Of a DNA stretch of 64,000 nucleotides, positions 19,763 through 30,795 are shown piece after piece. Under the pieces are notes generated by a model. The model made no database searches. It was not told the DNA's origin and saw only the letters and a program-made list of their open reading frames with translations. Origin of the DNA: Candidozyma auris (lineage: Eukaryota > Ascomycota > Pichiomycetes > Serinales > Metschnikowiaceae); the NCBI RefSeq assembly GCF_003013715.1, contig NC_072814.1, positions 1,178,001-1,242,000 on the forward strand, in the 5' to 3' direction. A program made the translations under genes and the position numbers. Numbering within the stretch: position 1 is the first letter of the stretch; every line of letters begins with the position of its first letter.

Positions 19763-22096
19763 ATGTCTGATAAGAAACTGAAGCAGCTGTTGACTCTGTC
19801 CCAGCAACAACAGCAGCAGCAGCAGCAGCAGCAGTCCGGGAAACTCCTCCAGGTGATTCAGAACTTCTTCACCAAGACGTCCCAGGTGATATTGCAGACG
19901 CGATCGGTGGCGGACCCTACGTTGGTCAACTACAGTGGTGTGGCGGACTGCTTAGGTGAAGGTGACCGCTCCTCGAAGACCAACAAGTGGTTCAACTTGA
20001 ACATAGCATCGTCCAGCGACGATTGGATTAAGGACGAGATGAAACTCTGGAAGTCTTTTTCCGACGTGCTGCAACTTCACCCCATGATCATAGAAACCTA
20101 CTTGGACTTGCGGCAGCTCGACCCAAGAGAAACAGTGGCCTTGGAAGATGACACGGGCAACTCGTGGACAGTCGCCAAGGGCGGCCTTAAGAAGCAGGAG
20201 GTTGTCGTGGAACGCTGGCTCATTGAGTTTGACCGCTCTGCATGCTCCGATGCTGCTTCAGATGAGCTTCCGCTCATATATAAGCAGGCCATCGTGTTAC
20301 TTAGGGTCATTTACGGGTACGCTCGTCTCCTTCCGGCTTATAAACTCAGAAAGATTCTCTGCCAGCAGTCCGGCAAAGGATTGGTGCTCAAGAATAAGAT
20401 CGTCGATGGTAAACAGCCCATCAGCTCCAAGGGACGCATTGGCTTGTCCAAGTCAATCATCCCCCATCAGATGCTCCTCACAGAATCACACATGACACAG
20501 AAATCTTTTGAGCCCGTGAAGACCACCACTGGCTCCCTCAGAGTGTCTGTAGCTTACCGCAACCACTACCGTTTCACCGTTCAGGATAACGAGGAGGTGC
20601 TTTCAAACCACTTCTGGAACACCGACCAGGAGAAGTTGGCAGCGCTGCTTGAGCGGTCTCGCATCTCGGACTCTACCCTGAACTCTGCATTGGACTCCCG
20701 CTCGGCTTCGGCGTCTCAGGACGATCCCCATAAGCCATCCGCGTCAAAAGAGCCCACCAACTTTGCATTACAACCCGCTACAAAGCGGTCCGTGCTGCCT
20801 TGCACATCAGACCACCCTTCTGAGCAGCACGAGGAAACATCTCCTACGTCCAAAACCCTGGCAGGCCGTCTCAAGCTGGTCTCATACGCCCTGCCGGCTG
20901 CTAACGTCCAGAGACCTAGCATCCAGCCTTTCAAGGTTGGCTCCATCAGCAACTCGCCTCCCAGTGGGAATATGTCATTTGCTTCTGGTGCTGCTGGAAG
21001 CGCTGTGGCTTCTTCAATGGAGAGAAGAATCTCGATCACAAGCAACAAGTCTGGATCCAATGCTTCGCTTGCAGCGTTATTAAGAAATCCTCGCGGGTCT
21101 ACATCATCCTCAAACACTCCCACGGTAGCAATATCCGGATCTCATGGAAATACTCAGGGCGGCGCTTTTCCTAGGTCCATCTCGTCATCCCATGGCTCAC
21201 ACTTGCATGATGATCTCAATGAAACATACTCCAGCACCCCTAGGTTTTCATCATCGTTTGGCTCCAGGCAAAGCAGACGGTTCAGCAATACCAGTGCTCG
21301 AAGCTCACTCGCCAACGAGGCTGGTGCGTCATTGTACGGAGCGAGTGTCGAGCTGACCACCTCCTCAGGTGCACCCCTTAGCGGTCTCTACTTGGACGAC
21401 GACATCAGTACATTTGTCCGGATGATTGACTGTAAGTCTGACCTCAGACTTAGCAGCACGCAGGCGTCAAAGATCAACTCTAGGCAAACTGATAGCAACT
21501 CACTGATTGACGCTTTAAGTAAGTTCCAACTGTTGAAAGGTCAGCATCAACAGTTGAGTGACTCTGTAAACGCCAGTGTGATATTTCACTACAACCAAGG
21601 AAGCTCTATCCATAGTGGCAATTCACGAGGCACTAGTCGTCCCAGCAGCCGCAAGTCGTCACATTCTAGGCAATCTCCGTCACCATCAATTTCTCCTGGC
21701 TCCTATGACAACCACTTACCATCTATCTCATCAAAGCTTGAGCTGAACCATCTGGAGCATAGCATGACCAACCACAGTAGGTCTAGAAGGCCTCTGCAGA
21801 TCAATACCTACACCAGAACGTCAAGATTGGCTTCCTCGCCTACGATGTCAAGCACTTTAGCCCATGCAGTGCACAGGTCCGCTGGCGAAGAGGTCACTGG
21901 AATGGCCACGACACCATCTGCCTACGATCGGGTCAAGCGTCCCATCAAGTACGAGGATGTGTTTGACGATGACGAAGAAGAGGCTAGTGACTACTTCATG
22001 AGAAGAGTTGAGTCTGATCCGACCGGATCCCGCACGCACGACGAACCTGGTTTCGACAACGACGATTTGCTCTTTGAAATGACCGATACAAAGTAG
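19763..22096 (+). CDS. ATG13: Autophagy regulator Atg13
   Basis: A 777-residue protein. An 11-Gln run (14-24) is followed by the Atg13 HORMA domain (about 25-275), with family signatures IIETYLDLRQLDP, the YKQAIVLLRVIYGYARLLPAYKL-type helix and SVAYRNHYRF. The remaining 500 residues are Ser-rich and disordered, as in other Atg13 proteins, where they carry the phosphorylation sites and the Atg1- and Atg17-binding elements. The C-terminus has acidic DDDEEEASDYF near 740. Atg13 activates the Atg1 kinase and nucleates the pre-autophagosomal structure under TORC1 control. CTG codons fall in the disordered parts and near the N-terminus, not in the HORMA core, which suits Ser decoding. Confidence 0.94.
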   Translation: MSDKKLKQLLTLSQQQQQQQQQQQSGKLLQVIQNFFTKTSQVILQTRSVADPTLVNYSGVADCLGEGDRSSKTNKWFNLNIASSSDDWIKDEMKLWKSFSDVLQLHPMIIETYLDLRQLDPRETVALEDDTGNSWTVAKGGLKKQEVVVERWLIEFDRSACSDAASDELPLIYKQAIVLLRVIYGYARLLPAYKLRKILCQQSGKGLVLKNKIVDGKQPISSKGRIGLSKSIIPHQMLLTESHMTQKSFEPVKTTTGSLRVSVAYRNHYRFTVQDNEEVLSNHFWNTDQEKLAALLERSRISDSTLNSALDSRSASASQDDPHKPSASKEPTNFALQPATKRSVLPCTSDHPSEQHEETSPTSKTLAGRLKLVSYALPAANVQRPSIQPFKVGSISNSPPSGNMSFASGAAGSAVASSMERRISITSNKSGSNASLAALLRNPRGSTSSSNTPTVAISGSHGNTQGGAFPRSISSSHGSHLHDDLNETYSSTPRFSSSFGSRQSRRFSNTSARSSLANEAGASLYGASVELTTSSGAPLSGLYLDDDISTFVRMIDCKSDLRLSSTQASKINSRQTDSNSLIDALSKFQLLKGQHQQLSDSVNASVIFHYNQGSSIHSGNSRGTSRPSSRKSSHSRQSPSPSISPGSYDNHLPSISSKLELNHLEHSMTNHSRSRRPLQINTYTRTSRLASSPTMSSTLAHAVHRSAGEEVTGMATTPSAYDRVKRPIKYEDVFDDDEEEASDYFMRRVESDPTGSRTHDEPGFDNDDLLFEMTDTK
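19802..19834 (+). repeat. Polyglutamine tract in ATG13
   Basis: Eleven Gln codons, three CAG/CAA mixed and then pure CAG, at codons 14-24, just before the HORMA domain. Pure CAG runs are prone to length variation between strains. Confidence 0.9.
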
Positions 22097-22400
22097 CAGG
22101 TGTCCGTCAAATTTACCGTTTGTTTCCTCATATGTGTGTAGGTGGAATGAATGGTTGCAAATGCCCATAGAAAGTGCTCTTTTGATGCGCGTTTTCCTTG
22201 CATATGACGTCGTTTCTCGCGAGGACACAGCATTTTGTTTTTGCGTCACTCGATTGGGCCCTTCTTTTTTCTCACCAACCATCTTCTGCCACACTTCCTC
22301 ATGCGATTTGGGTCTGGGTACTGCACGCAACCTGGTATTTCCTGGGGCTCGCTTGATATAGCCAGACAAGCGAAAACCATTAACAGCTCTATTTCGCCAT
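22097..22400. other. Intergenic region ATG13-AFG1
   Basis: A 304-bp spacer with one TGGTTGCAAATG (22152-22163) 238 bp before the AFG1 ATG. Nothing else is recognisable. Confidence 0.5.
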
Positions 22401-23891
22401 ATGCTTCTCATCGCTGGACATCAGCAGCGCCAGCTTCTTACAAATGCTTTCAGACTAGTCCGAGCTTCTCGATGGTTTACTACTGAGCGCACCGGCTCGT
22501 TTGAACAACCACAGGGCCTGCCCATTGACTTATATAATCTACGAGTAAAAGAAAATAGGCTCAGAGACGATCCGTACCAGAGGAAAATTATTCTGAGCTT
22601 ATCAGTGTTGCATGGGAAACTAGAAACATACGAGCCTCCAAAAGTCGAGAATCCTGATGTGGAGAGCCTCAAACCGAAGATTGGCATAGCGAAGTTCTTT
22701 GATTCGTTTTTGGGCTCAGGGAAGAAGGAACCAAATACCATAGATATTCCAGAGAATGAAATAAAGGGCATTTACTTGTGGGGTGACGTTGGGTGTGGGA
22801 AAACCATGCTCATGGACTTGTTCTACCTGTCCGTGCCTCGACATTTAGCTAAAAAGAGATTGCACTTTCATCAGTTCATGCAAAACTTACACAAGCGTTC
22901 ACATCAGCTTAAGATTGAACACAAACATATGGATCTTGACGTGATTCCGTTGTTGGCCAGTGAAATAGCACAGACATCTACGGTGCTATGTTTTGATGAG
23001 TTCCAAGTCACTGATGTTGCGGATGCAATGTTGCTACGAAGACTCATGACTTTGCTCTTGAGCCCAGAGTATGGCGTTATTTTGTTTGCAACATCTAATA
23101 GAGCTCCCGATGATTTATACATGAACGGTATACAGAGAGTGTCATTCATTCCTTGCATTCAACTTATAAAGAAGCAGACTCGTGTGATATACTTGAACTC
23201 TCCCACAGATTATAGAAAAGTACCTAGACCTGTTTCCTCGGTGTATCATTATCCAAAGCCCGGAGTGAAGTACCACAGCAAAGTAAACCAGGCGGCATGC
23301 AAGAAGCACGTCAAGCAATGGTATGACTACTTCAACAGAGACGACCAAATGGACGAGCCAAAAGTTAATGAAGAGCTCACAGTGTGGGGCAGAAAACTTG
23401 TTGTGCCCTTGGGTTCTCACCCATATGTGGCACAGTTTACATTTCAGGAGCTTTGTGGCCACAATCTCAGTGCTGGCGACTACTTGACGTTGGCAAACAC
23501 ATACAAGGCTTTCATTGTCACAGACATTCCATACTTGAGTATAGAAGCGCGTAACGAAGTCAGGAGATTCATCACGTTCCTTGATGCCGTTTACGACGCA
23601 CACGGTTGCCTAGCGACCACCTCAGCTGCACCTTTCAAGGATTTGTTTGTTGAGCCCGAGGATTTACAGAAGGACAACTACGAACTATATCAAAGACAGA
23701 AAAAGAAAGGGAGCGAAGAAACATTCGAAGATGACGAGTTGGTGGTGAAGCATGGTTTCGACAAGCTGATAGCCAAGAAGGCATCCATGTTCGTCAATGA
23801 CGAGGAGAAGTTTGCATTTGCACGTGCACTCAGTAGGCTAACGCAAATGGGAACAACAGACTGGATAGAAACTAGCCTTGGTGATGTCTAG
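22401..23891 (+). CDS. AFG1: Mitochondrial AAA-type ATPase Afg1 (ZapE/LACE1 family)
   Basis: A 496-residue AFG1-type ATPase. The first 30 residues are rich in Arg, Gln and Leu without acidic residues, as in a mitochondrial presequence. The Walker A motif is GDVGCGKT at 128-135, with GIYLWG before it and MLMDLFY after it, typical of AFG1/ZapE. The Walker B motif is [10 protein letters not shown] at 196-205, followed by [12 protein letters not shown]. The family helps degrade or mature mitochondrially encoded respiratory subunits, in particular cytochrome oxidase. The length matches S. cerevisiae Afg1 (509). Conserved C-terminal features such as ITFLDAVYD are also present. Confidence 0.94.
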   Translation: MLLIAGHQQRQLLTNAFRLVRASRWFTTERTGSFEQPQGLPIDLYNLRVKENRLRDDPYQRKIILSLSVLHGKLETYEPPKVENPDVESLKPKIGIAKFFDSFLGSGKKEPNTIDIPENEIKGIYLWGDVGCGKTMLMDLFYLSVPRHLAKKRLHFHQFMQNLHKRSHQLKIEHKHMDLDVIPLLASEIAQTSTVLCFDEFQVTDVADAMLLRRLMTLLLSPEYGVILFATSNRAPDDLYMNGIQRVSFIPCIQLIKKQTRVIYLNSPTDYRKVPRPVSSVYHYPKPGVKYHSKVNQAACKKHVKQWYDYFNRDDQMDEPKVNEELTVWGRKLVVPLGSHPYVAQFTFQELCGHNLSAGDYLTLANTYKAFIVTDIPYLSIEARNEVRRFITFLDAVYDAHGCLATTSAAPFKDLFVEPEDLQKDNYELYQRQKKKGSEETFEDDELVVKHGFDKLIAKKASMFVNDEEKFAFARALSRLTQMGTTDWIETSLGDV

Positions 23892-24046
23892 AAAATATAT
23901 TTATTATACGATGCTTAAATGCTGTGCTTATAGTAAGAAGTCGAGTAGGCAGTTGTTGACGCCTGCACATAGTCACATAGACGTATGGAAACATTGATGG
24001 TACTTTTCAAAGACGAGAATACCCCCGTCTCCTTTTCTGTGAAACC

Positions 24047-25723
24047 ATGTCTGCTAACGACATTCTAGATGTCCTCAACATCCAAAGGGATGAGTCGAGC
24101 CAGCCTGCAAAAAAGAAACAAAAATCCGAGTCCCAGCCCCAGCTCCAAAAAGGTGGAATGGCCAGAGAGCTTTATAACCTCTTGGGTCCAAACACACCAC
24201 CTGTTAACATGGCCGTGGGTCCAGGTTCCAAAATCAAAGATAGAAAACTTACCAAAGTCTCGCCTTGGACGAAAATGCCCATAGTGCCAAATAGACATGA
24301 ATCAAAGAATGCCCCAACTTTATATCACTGGGAGAAAGGATCTAAAGAGCTACTTGAACAGGGGCGCGATGAAAAGCCGTATTTCTTTGATAAATTCATT
24401 GTGAGTATAGACATTCCTGAGCTTGTGGATGAGGGAAAGTACAATAAGTTCATGGAGGAGATATATGCGAAGAAAGAGCAGAAGAAGAAGGATAAGGAAG
24501 AAAGAGAAGCTAGGCATTTAGAGGACAAAAAGAAGGCGGAGGAAGAGAAAAAAGCAATAGGGAAGGCTGCTCAAGACTCTATTAATGTGAAGAAAGAAGA
24601 TGGAGCCGACCTGAAAGCTACACCAGAGTCTAATGGCCAGAATAATGAAAGCAAAGTCTCAAAGCTGCTGCAGGCAGAATCATCAAAAGATACCCCAGTG
24701 CAGAATGAGGAGGACGAAAAAGAACCTGAATGGACCTACGAGGAGACACAACTTTTATTTGAGCTTTGTAAAACGTTTGAGCTCAAATGGCCCATCATAT
24801 ACGACCGTTTCCCTTTGAAGGATCGAAGGTTGGAGGACTTGAAGGAACAGTTTTATCGCATATGCTCACTAACCCTCAAAGACAATGGAACCGGTAATCC
24901 TCATCTCTTGGAGTCCTTGGATGCATTCTCAAAGCCTGCTGAACTCGATAGAAAGCGGTACCTCGAGAACCTTCTCAAGAGGACACCTGCTGAGATTGCG
25001 GAGGAGGAGTCCTTGGTAATTGAAGCACGCAGATTTGAGCTAGCTGCAAAGAAAATGCTCATGGAGCGTTCCAACTTGCTCACTTTGCTTGATCTGCCTC
25101 AGTCTTCCCAGCTGGTACAGCAATACCAGTCCTCTCAGGGCCTCACTAATTTGTACAACAACTTGATGATTATGGACAAGCATCAAAAGAAGAAGCAGTT
25201 GCAACAGCGTTCGAATACGTCAACCGATCCTGTTCCTCCTGCAATCCCTATGGCTGCTTCATCTTCCTTCAAAAAAGATAAGAGTTTCCAGACTCACCTA
25301 CAGCAGTATTTGACGGGCGTGCTCAAGCAACAACAAACAAGCGGGCAACATGTCAAGGGTGAAGCCAATGCAATCCAGCAACTTCTAGCAAAGAAGCTCA
25401 CAGCAAAAGAGGAAGAAGCATACGGATTACATTACCATGCGAATGAGCGTCTTACCCCCGGTGTAATGCTTCGTTCAAGTCACAGGCTACCTGGGTTACA
25501 GCAAAGACAATCGGTGTTTAAATCCATCAATCTTTTGCTCCAAGAGCTTGACATCCCAACTGTGGGAGGCACGTCATGGAAACCGGTCATGCCAACTCGC
25601 AGAACAATGGCAAAATATGATGAACTCATCAAGGCCTGTGTGGCTTTGCTAGAAGTGAAGAAGGGTAAAGATAAGTTGGAAGCAGAGATCGAGCTTATCA
25701 AAAGTCAACAACGACTTCAATGA
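24047..25723 (+). CDS. SWC4: SWR1/NuA4 subunit Swc4 (DMAP1 homologue)
   Basis: A 558-residue protein. It begins with the Swc4/DMAP1 signature DILDVLNIQRDE, then WTKMPIVPNRHE and LYHWEK. It next has a Lys/Glu coiled region (about 140-190) and a SANT domain at about 225-280 (WTYEETQLLFELCKTF followed by YDRFPLKDRRLEDLKEQFYRI). The C-terminal half has the DMAP1-type helical segment ending VALLEVKKGKDKLEAEI. Swc4 is shared by the SWR1 H2A.Z-exchange complex and the NuA4 acetyltransferase and recruits them to chromatin. It is longer than S. cerevisiae Swc4 (476), mainly through Gln-rich linkers around 330-440. It is tail-to-tail with MMS22, 60 bp apart. Confidence 0.93.
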   Translation: MSANDILDVLNIQRDESSQPAKKKQKSESQPQLQKGGMARELYNLLGPNTPPVNMAVGPGSKIKDRKLTKVSPWTKMPIVPNRHESKNAPTLYHWEKGSKELLEQGRDEKPYFFDKFIVSIDIPELVDEGKYNKFMEEIYAKKEQKKKDKEEREARHLEDKKKAEEEKKAIGKAAQDSINVKKEDGADLKATPESNGQNNESKVSKLLQAESSKDTPVQNEEDEKEPEWTYEETQLLFELCKTFELKWPIIYDRFPLKDRRLEDLKEQFYRICSLTLKDNGTGNPHLLESLDAFSKPAELDRKRYLENLLKRTPAEIAEEESLVIEARRFELAAKKMLMERSNLLTLLDLPQSSQLVQQYQSSQGLTNLYNNLMIMDKHQKKKQLQQRSNTSTDPVPPAIPMAASSSFKKDKSFQTHLQQYLTGVLKQQQTSGQHVKGEANAIQQLLAKKLTAKEEEAYGLHYHANERLTPGVMLRSSHRLPGLQQRQSVFKSINLLLQELDIPTVGGTSWKPVMPTRRTMAKYDELIKACVALLEVKKGKDKLEAEIELIKSQQRLQ

Positions 25724-25761
25724 TTGAATGCAGCTAGCTGTATTCCCTGTAAATTATGTAT

Positions 25762-25788
25762 AATGCTATAAATGCTATAAATGCTAAA
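25762..25788. repeat. Small 9-bp tandem repeat
   Basis: Three copies of AATGCTATA, the last ending AAA, in the 3' end overlap between SWC4 and MMS22. It is AT-rich and may take part in 3'-end formation of either gene. Confidence 0.6.
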
Positions 25789-28700
25789 ATGTTATATCCA
25801 AGACCTCCTTTGTATAATCAGAGAAGTCTGAGTCAAAGTCTTCTGCTGGTTGCTGATTCATCCACGTTTGATGTCTTTTGTCCTGTAGCCGTCTTTTGCA
25901 CATTTGTAGTGATTGAATGGCTTTTTTGTGTTCCTCTGGGGTATGCTCATGAGGAGGTAAGTAGGCGGGGCCCTCACTGGTCTTTAGCTCTCCAAGGGTA
26001 GTGTCAGTAAATAAACCATGATTCACCTTACCCTTTTCCCCGGAAAAATATGCCAAAAACAAGTCAGCGTGTCGAAGATGCTGATCGAGCTCTTCATAAC
26101 CATCATAGGTATAAATACCAAAATGCATAATGCCAGTGCAAATTGATATTGCCTCGACCTGATACAAAACGTAGGGAGTATCTTCCATTGGTGAAGCCAA
26201 TCTAACAACATTTAACATCAATTTTAATAGCCTGTCAAACAGTCTGTCAACCACATTTACCATATAACACTGTAGTCGAAAGTAAATATACTTAACGAGG
26301 TAACACACATGTGCCCAATAAAGTTCGTGATTTTTTGCTGCCATGAGATAAATTTCTAGCAAAGCATAAAGAAGCGATGTGTTATCTGAGCTAATCCACT
26401 TTCCTAGAGCTTCAGCATAGCTTTTCTCAAACCTGATTGCATTCACGAACTCAACGTTGAGCATCAGAATGCGCTCCTTGTTACTTGACAGGGCCCATGT
26501 TGTTTGCAATCGCTTACTTGGAAATCCTAGCTTCTCTGACACTGCCCAAAAGTCACTATTATTCTCAAGGAGCTGAATACTTGTTGAGCTCATCACACTA
26601 ATGATGCGACGAAGAAATTCAATCACTTGCGGTTTGTCATAGTGAAGATTATATTCCGCCTCCAATTGCTTGACCATATCCGCGACGAGTAACACTTTTT
26701 CGCTTTTTACCATCGAAGAACTTCTAGATAATTGATGCAAAACATTTGAAAGAATTTGAAACCTTTGCCCTTGAATCAGTAACTGATGTGGCTCCGATTG
26801 ATTTCTGAACGTTATTAATGACCCTGCCGTGTTGCTAAGTGATGTGAAAAGTAGAGGAATGTATTTTGACAGAGAAGTGGCAATTATTGCTTTGCAGAGA
26901 AGTTTGTCCATCTCAAGAATAACCGAACGAGATGTGATGCCCTGATTTAGGTAAACCCAACAAAAATACAATGCAAATCTTTCACGCAGATACTCGTTTC
27001 CGAGGTATTGATACTTTTGTAACATCATAAAGTTCCAGTTTTGAGTATCATTAGCATGCGCAAGGTGAATCCAGATTTGTATCGATTTTTCAATGGTACT
27101 CTCGATCAAGGCATCGTGTTGCAACACATTCACCGGGAGTCTATTCATTTGCGAGCTCAAAAATGAAATGATGGACCTGATTAGCATCTCGACAAGTTCA
27201 CTCACATTCTCTCCAGGAGAACCCTGCGTTCTCAACACCTCTGCAAAGGAAAGGATGCGATTTAAAATTCCACTCCTTAGCTTGTCAGGGATTGAACTCA
27301 AGTCAAAAACTTTCAAGAACCTAAGCGTTTGCATAATTTTAGAGTTGTCAATCAAATTCAAACCATCATCAATGAGCTTTTTAAGAAGAGAAGGCATTCC
27401 CTGAATCCTATCGTACGATGTACAGAAGCACTTCAACAATGAGTCGAATGCCACTGTCGGTATTTCCTGTTGCTTTCTTTCTGAGATCTCGACGAATGCA
27501 TGGAATGCGTCAACGGCACGAGAGAACAAGAACATATCCTTGAACTCAATGATCTGATCGATGAGACTGCAAAATAATCCTTTCAACTCAACGTCAGAGA
27601 TTTGGAACAAAAGCAACATCAAATTTAGTCTGTTGACGAACATGATTTGGTATTTCCGTCCCTTCTGGTAATGATACTGGCTAGACGCCACGAGCTTGGT
27701 TATCAATCGTTTAACTTCTTTGCGATCTGAAAGCCCTGAGATATACTCATAAACAAAGCCCAAAAATCTTTCAAACACTGTATCCTGTGGTAAGTCATGT
27801 CTTGATTGAACTAAACCAATTGATGTTGGTATGGAAGTTTCACTCTCGAAGTTTGTGAACTTTCGCTTAGCAAAGGACGAGTATAGTGAGAGCACTAATC
27901 TCTCTTCAAGTGGCCAATTTAGGTTGTTGTGCACCAATTGACATACATCGATGAAGTCATGGTGCGCTTCAGCATCCTTCGTTGATTGAAAGGTATTGAG
28001 AATTGTAACAAATGGCGACCAATTATATTTAGTCGGAGGACACATCGAGGCCAAGGTATACATCATATTGAATGATTCGAAGCTTGAATCTAGAAGGGGG
28101 TTCAATTCTTGAAGGGCTTCATTAACACTAGGCCACCAGGTTTCTCTTTTATCGCTGAATATAAAGTTCATCATGCAAAGGGATTCGAGCAATTCACTTG
28201 GATGCTCGCCAGAATATGCCGCTGACAAGTCCATTGGATCATAAGTTCGAAATAGTGTAGACCAAAAGTCTGTACAAAAGCGATGAAATTTCTCGAAAGC
28301 TTCTTTGTCACAACCTGTCACAACTAACTTTTCGAACTGACATGCGACATAAAAAATGAAAAGAAGACTAGCATAAAAGAATGTTTGATTTTTGCGAATT
28401 TCCTTCGTCTGAAGTTTGGTGAAATTATCAAGGATCTGTTCAAGTATATCCCAGATACTGTGTGAGATAGACTGACGATGAATAAGGAGCCACTTAGTTA
28501 TTCCTCGTACTGCCACCTTCATCTCGTTGCGAACAAAATCGTTTAATAAAGCTTTCACCAGAAACATGAGTTTCTGTAGATGAAAGAGGACGTTAACAAG
28601 TTCACTCTTAGAGGATTCTTCTTGAAAGAGCCCAAATACGTAAGACCTGCCCGCTAGTGAGAAAGAAACAGTATCAACGTGAGGAAAGAAGATGAAACCA

Positions 28701-30499
28701 TCACCTATTGTGTGTACACGTCTTAGTTCCAGGATTGCTAGAATCGATTCACTTGAGTTGAAGTGGTTGTCTGAAAATAATGATGACCTCGAGGGGTTAA
28801 AATGAGCTGGTTGAATGCCAGCAATGTAGGATTTATGCTCGGATACAAATTTCGTCAAGCTTTCAACTTCAAAAGCGGTCGTTGCAAGGAATTTATTTTC
28901 TCTGTATGGGCGTGACAGGACACCCTTTACGACATTTCTATTTTCCTTGTCTGAGTCTGAGTCAACATTGATGCTGAGCACACTTTGTTTCTGATTCAGC
29001 CTGCCCACAGTCTTGGACTTGGGGCGTAGTGCTTGTCTATTTTTGGCACCATTATTTTGAGTAAGAGGTTGCATACGTCGCCTCGAATTGAGACTGCCAT
29101 AGCTTGCCCTCCGTGTTCCAGACTGTCTATTCCGTGACTTCACGCTACGAGATGAATAGTTCGAAGTCTCCAATTTGTGTTGAATGGAATGATGTTTATC
29201 TTCCGGTAATGCCGTCTTACGCCTCTTAGGCGGTTGAATGCTAAGTCGTGACTGCGGTTTTTTCTTAGGGTGTTTAGATTTAACACCGGATGCAAATAAT
29301 GGATTGATGTGGTCTGCCTCCAGGGCAGCACCTTCAAAATAGTGATCTAGATGGTTGTGATGCGGCTCCTGGATGTCTGAGCTTATGCTAGTATTTGCCG
29401 CCTCCATTTCTGAGAAGATATCACTCTCTGAATCACTATTGTAATCTGAGGAACTCACATATTGCACCATTTCTGACAAATCCAGATGGTAAGAAGTGAT
29501 TTGTGGTTGGAAAAATGCTTTATGATTTGGTGTGTATTCCTCCGGCTCATCATCGGGCTGGATAAAGTGATCGAGTTCATGTTCAAGAGGGTTAGTCCCA
29601 GTAAGACCAGATCCCGCCTTTCGTATTGCAAGTCCCTTTCTGGGCCGTTCAAGACGTCTGACTTTTTTACTCAGTTTATATTTCCGGACCTTAGAAACAT
29701 GCTTTTCACGTAGTGGGCTATGAACGTCGATCAAATTGTCTGACTCGTCCTCAGAATCGCTCGCCAGGTCGTGTACCCTAGGAGGTACCTTATGCTGCTC
29801 TATATCTTCGAAAGGAATCAATTCTTGGTCCTCATCATCTGAATTATTTTCAGGTTCGTAATTGGCCTGTGAGGACAGAATCTCGTCTTGAAGCTCCATG
29901 CTCTCTGCATCGGGGTCACCTTGAAGAGCCATTGCTTTGGACTTGCCCAAGTGGGCGTAGAAATTTCTTGCCTTGTAACGCTCTTCGTCAGGATATCGTT
30001 TTTTGCGTTTTAGGTAGAGCTGATTAAGCACTTTAGCAACGCTTACTAAGTCGTCATCTTCAGAGAACATCTCGTTGAGACCATCTATGGTGCAAATTCC
30101 GAGGTAGTCAGCCTGGTCGGCCACATAGGGATGTCGGCTTGCAAATGTTCTTCTTCGTAGCGATCTTCCAAAAATACGAGGCGTCTCAAGCTGCGAGGTT
30201 TCAAGCTGTGCCTGTGATGCGGGCGTAGCCTCCGGGATTTGAGAAATCTCCATGAGCAGGTACTCCTTCTGGGGAGAAGAGCTCTGGATAAGGATTTTCT
30301 CAGGTGAGCTTTGCGGTATCCCTCGTTCAATATGCCTATACATCTCCTCGAACAGAGTGCCCTGGGCCTCCTCTATCAAGCGATGCTTGGTGTCTGATGA
30401 TAAGAAACCAAACAAACGCCGTAGCAGTTCTGTATCAATAGCAGCCACCGACAATACAGGAAGCGAATTCTCGCCATCTGAGTCGGGTACCGCGTCCAT
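25784..30499 (-). CDS. MMS22: Mms22/Mus7-family fork-repair protein
   Basis: A 1,571-residue protein whose N-terminal third is acidic and Ser-rich. It contains the Mus7/Mms22 signature around 115-190: a basic RRRTFASRHPYVADQADYLG block, then a stretch including LNQLYLKRKKRYPDEERYKA. The C-terminal two thirds are a long helical repeat fold with few charged patches. Mms22 is the substrate-side adaptor of the Rtt101-Mms1 cullin ligase, needed for replication through damaged DNA. I set the start at MDAVPDSDGENS (30499). The frame stays open 66 codons further up, but that part is Pro/Phe/Leu-rich and unlike the family. Assignment rests on these motifs and the size (yeast 1,454). Confidence 0.82.
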   Translation of the reverse strand: MDAVPDSDGENSLPVLSVAAIDTELLRRLFGFLSSDTKHRLIEEAQGTLFEEMYRHIERGIPQSSPEKILIQSSSPQKEYLLMEISQIPEATPASQAQLETSQLETPRIFGRSLRRRTFASRHPYVADQADYLGICTIDGLNEMFSEDDDLVSVAKVLNQLYLKRKKRYPDEERYKARNFYAHLGKSKAMALQGDPDAESMELQDEILSSQANYEPENNSDDEDQELIPFEDIEQHKVPPRVHDLASDSEDESDNLIDVHSPLREKHVSKVRKYKLSKKVRRLERPRKGLAIRKAGSGLTGTNPLEHELDHFIQPDDEPEEYTPNHKAFFQPQITSYHLDLSEMVQYVSSSDYNSDSESDIFSEMEAANTSISSDIQEPHHNHLDHYFEGAALEADHINPLFASGVKSKHPKKKPQSRLSIQPPKRRKTALPEDKHHSIQHKLETSNYSSRSVKSRNRQSGTRRASYGSLNSRRRMQPLTQNNGAKNRQALRPKSKTVGRLNQKQSVLSINVDSDSDKENRNVVKGVLSRPYRENKFLATTAFEVESLTKFVSEHKSYIAGIQPAHFNPSRSSLFSDNHFNSSESILAILELRRVHTIGDGFIFFPHVDTVSFSLAGRSYVFGLFQEESSKSELVNVLFHLQKLMFLVKALLNDFVRNEMKVAVRGITKWLLIHRQSISHSIWDILEQILDNFTKLQTKEIRKNQTFFYASLLFIFYVACQFEKLVVTGCDKEAFEKFHRFCTDFWSTLFRTYDPMDLSAAYSGEHPSELLESLCMMNFIFSDKRETWWPSVNEALQELNPLLDSSFESFNMMYTLASMCPPTKYNWSPFVTILNTFQSTKDAEAHHDFIDVCQLVHNNLNWPLEERLVLSLYSSFAKRKFTNFESETSIPTSIGLVQSRHDLPQDTVFERFLGFVYEYISGLSDRKEVKRLITKLVASSQYHYQKGRKYQIMFVNRLNLMLLLFQISDVELKGLFCSLIDQIIEFKDMFLFSRAVDAFHAFVEISERKQQEIPTVAFDSLLKCFCTSYDRIQGMPSLLKKLIDDGLNLIDNSKIMQTLRFLKVFDLSSIPDKLRSGILNRILSFAEVLRTQGSPGENVSELVEMLIRSIISFLSSQMNRLPVNVLQHDALIESTIEKSIQIWIHLAHANDTQNWNFMMLQKYQYLGNEYLRERFALYFCWVYLNQGITSRSVILEMDKLLCKAIIATSLSKYIPLLFTSLSNTAGSLITFRNQSEPHQLLIQGQRFQILSNVLHQLSRSSSMVKSEKVLLVADMVKQLEAEYNLHYDKPQVIEFLRRIISVMSSTSIQLLENNSDFWAVSEKLGFPSKRLQTTWALSSNKERILMLNVEFVNAIRFEKSYAEALGKWISSDNTSLLYALLEIYLMAAKNHELYWAHVCYLVKYIYFRLQCYMVNVVDRLFDRLLKLMLNVVRLASPMEDTPYVLYQVEAISICTGIMHFGIYTYDGYEELDQHLRHADLFLAYFSGEKGKVNHGLFTDTTLGELKTSEGPAYLPPHEHTPEEHKKAIQSLQMCKRRLQDKRHQTWMNQQPAEDFDSDFSDYTKEVLDITF

Positions 30500-30783
30500 C
30501 TTTCGTGGGACAGAGAATATTATGTGAAAAAGTAGAAGTAAGAAGAGTGGGTAGGAAGGTGTTGCAAATGATGCAGGAGGCATGTTTTGCCTCGCGTAAG
30601 GTAGGTTACTAGGAGGAGGGAAGGGTGACAGAGGAGGGAGAAAATGGTGAGGTACAAAAGGCAAGGGAGTATGAACTGTGCATGTTCTATTGGCCAACAG
30701 ATCTTGCTTATTACTGTTTTGCGTTTTTACGATAATTATTGCTGTTAAATTATGCTACTACTTTGGAGGCAACACAGAGCGCG

Positions 30784-30795
30784 TTTTGCAACCAT
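30784..30795 (-). promoter_or_regulatory. Recurrent TTTTGCAACCAT element
   Basis: Full match on the minus strand, 285 bp upstream of the MMS22 start. Confidence 0.4.

Noticed and set aside
30500..30697. 66-codon N-terminal extension of MMS22
   Set aside because: It is Pro/Phe-rich, unlike Mms22 proteins, and the Met at 30499 starts the acidic region typical of the family.
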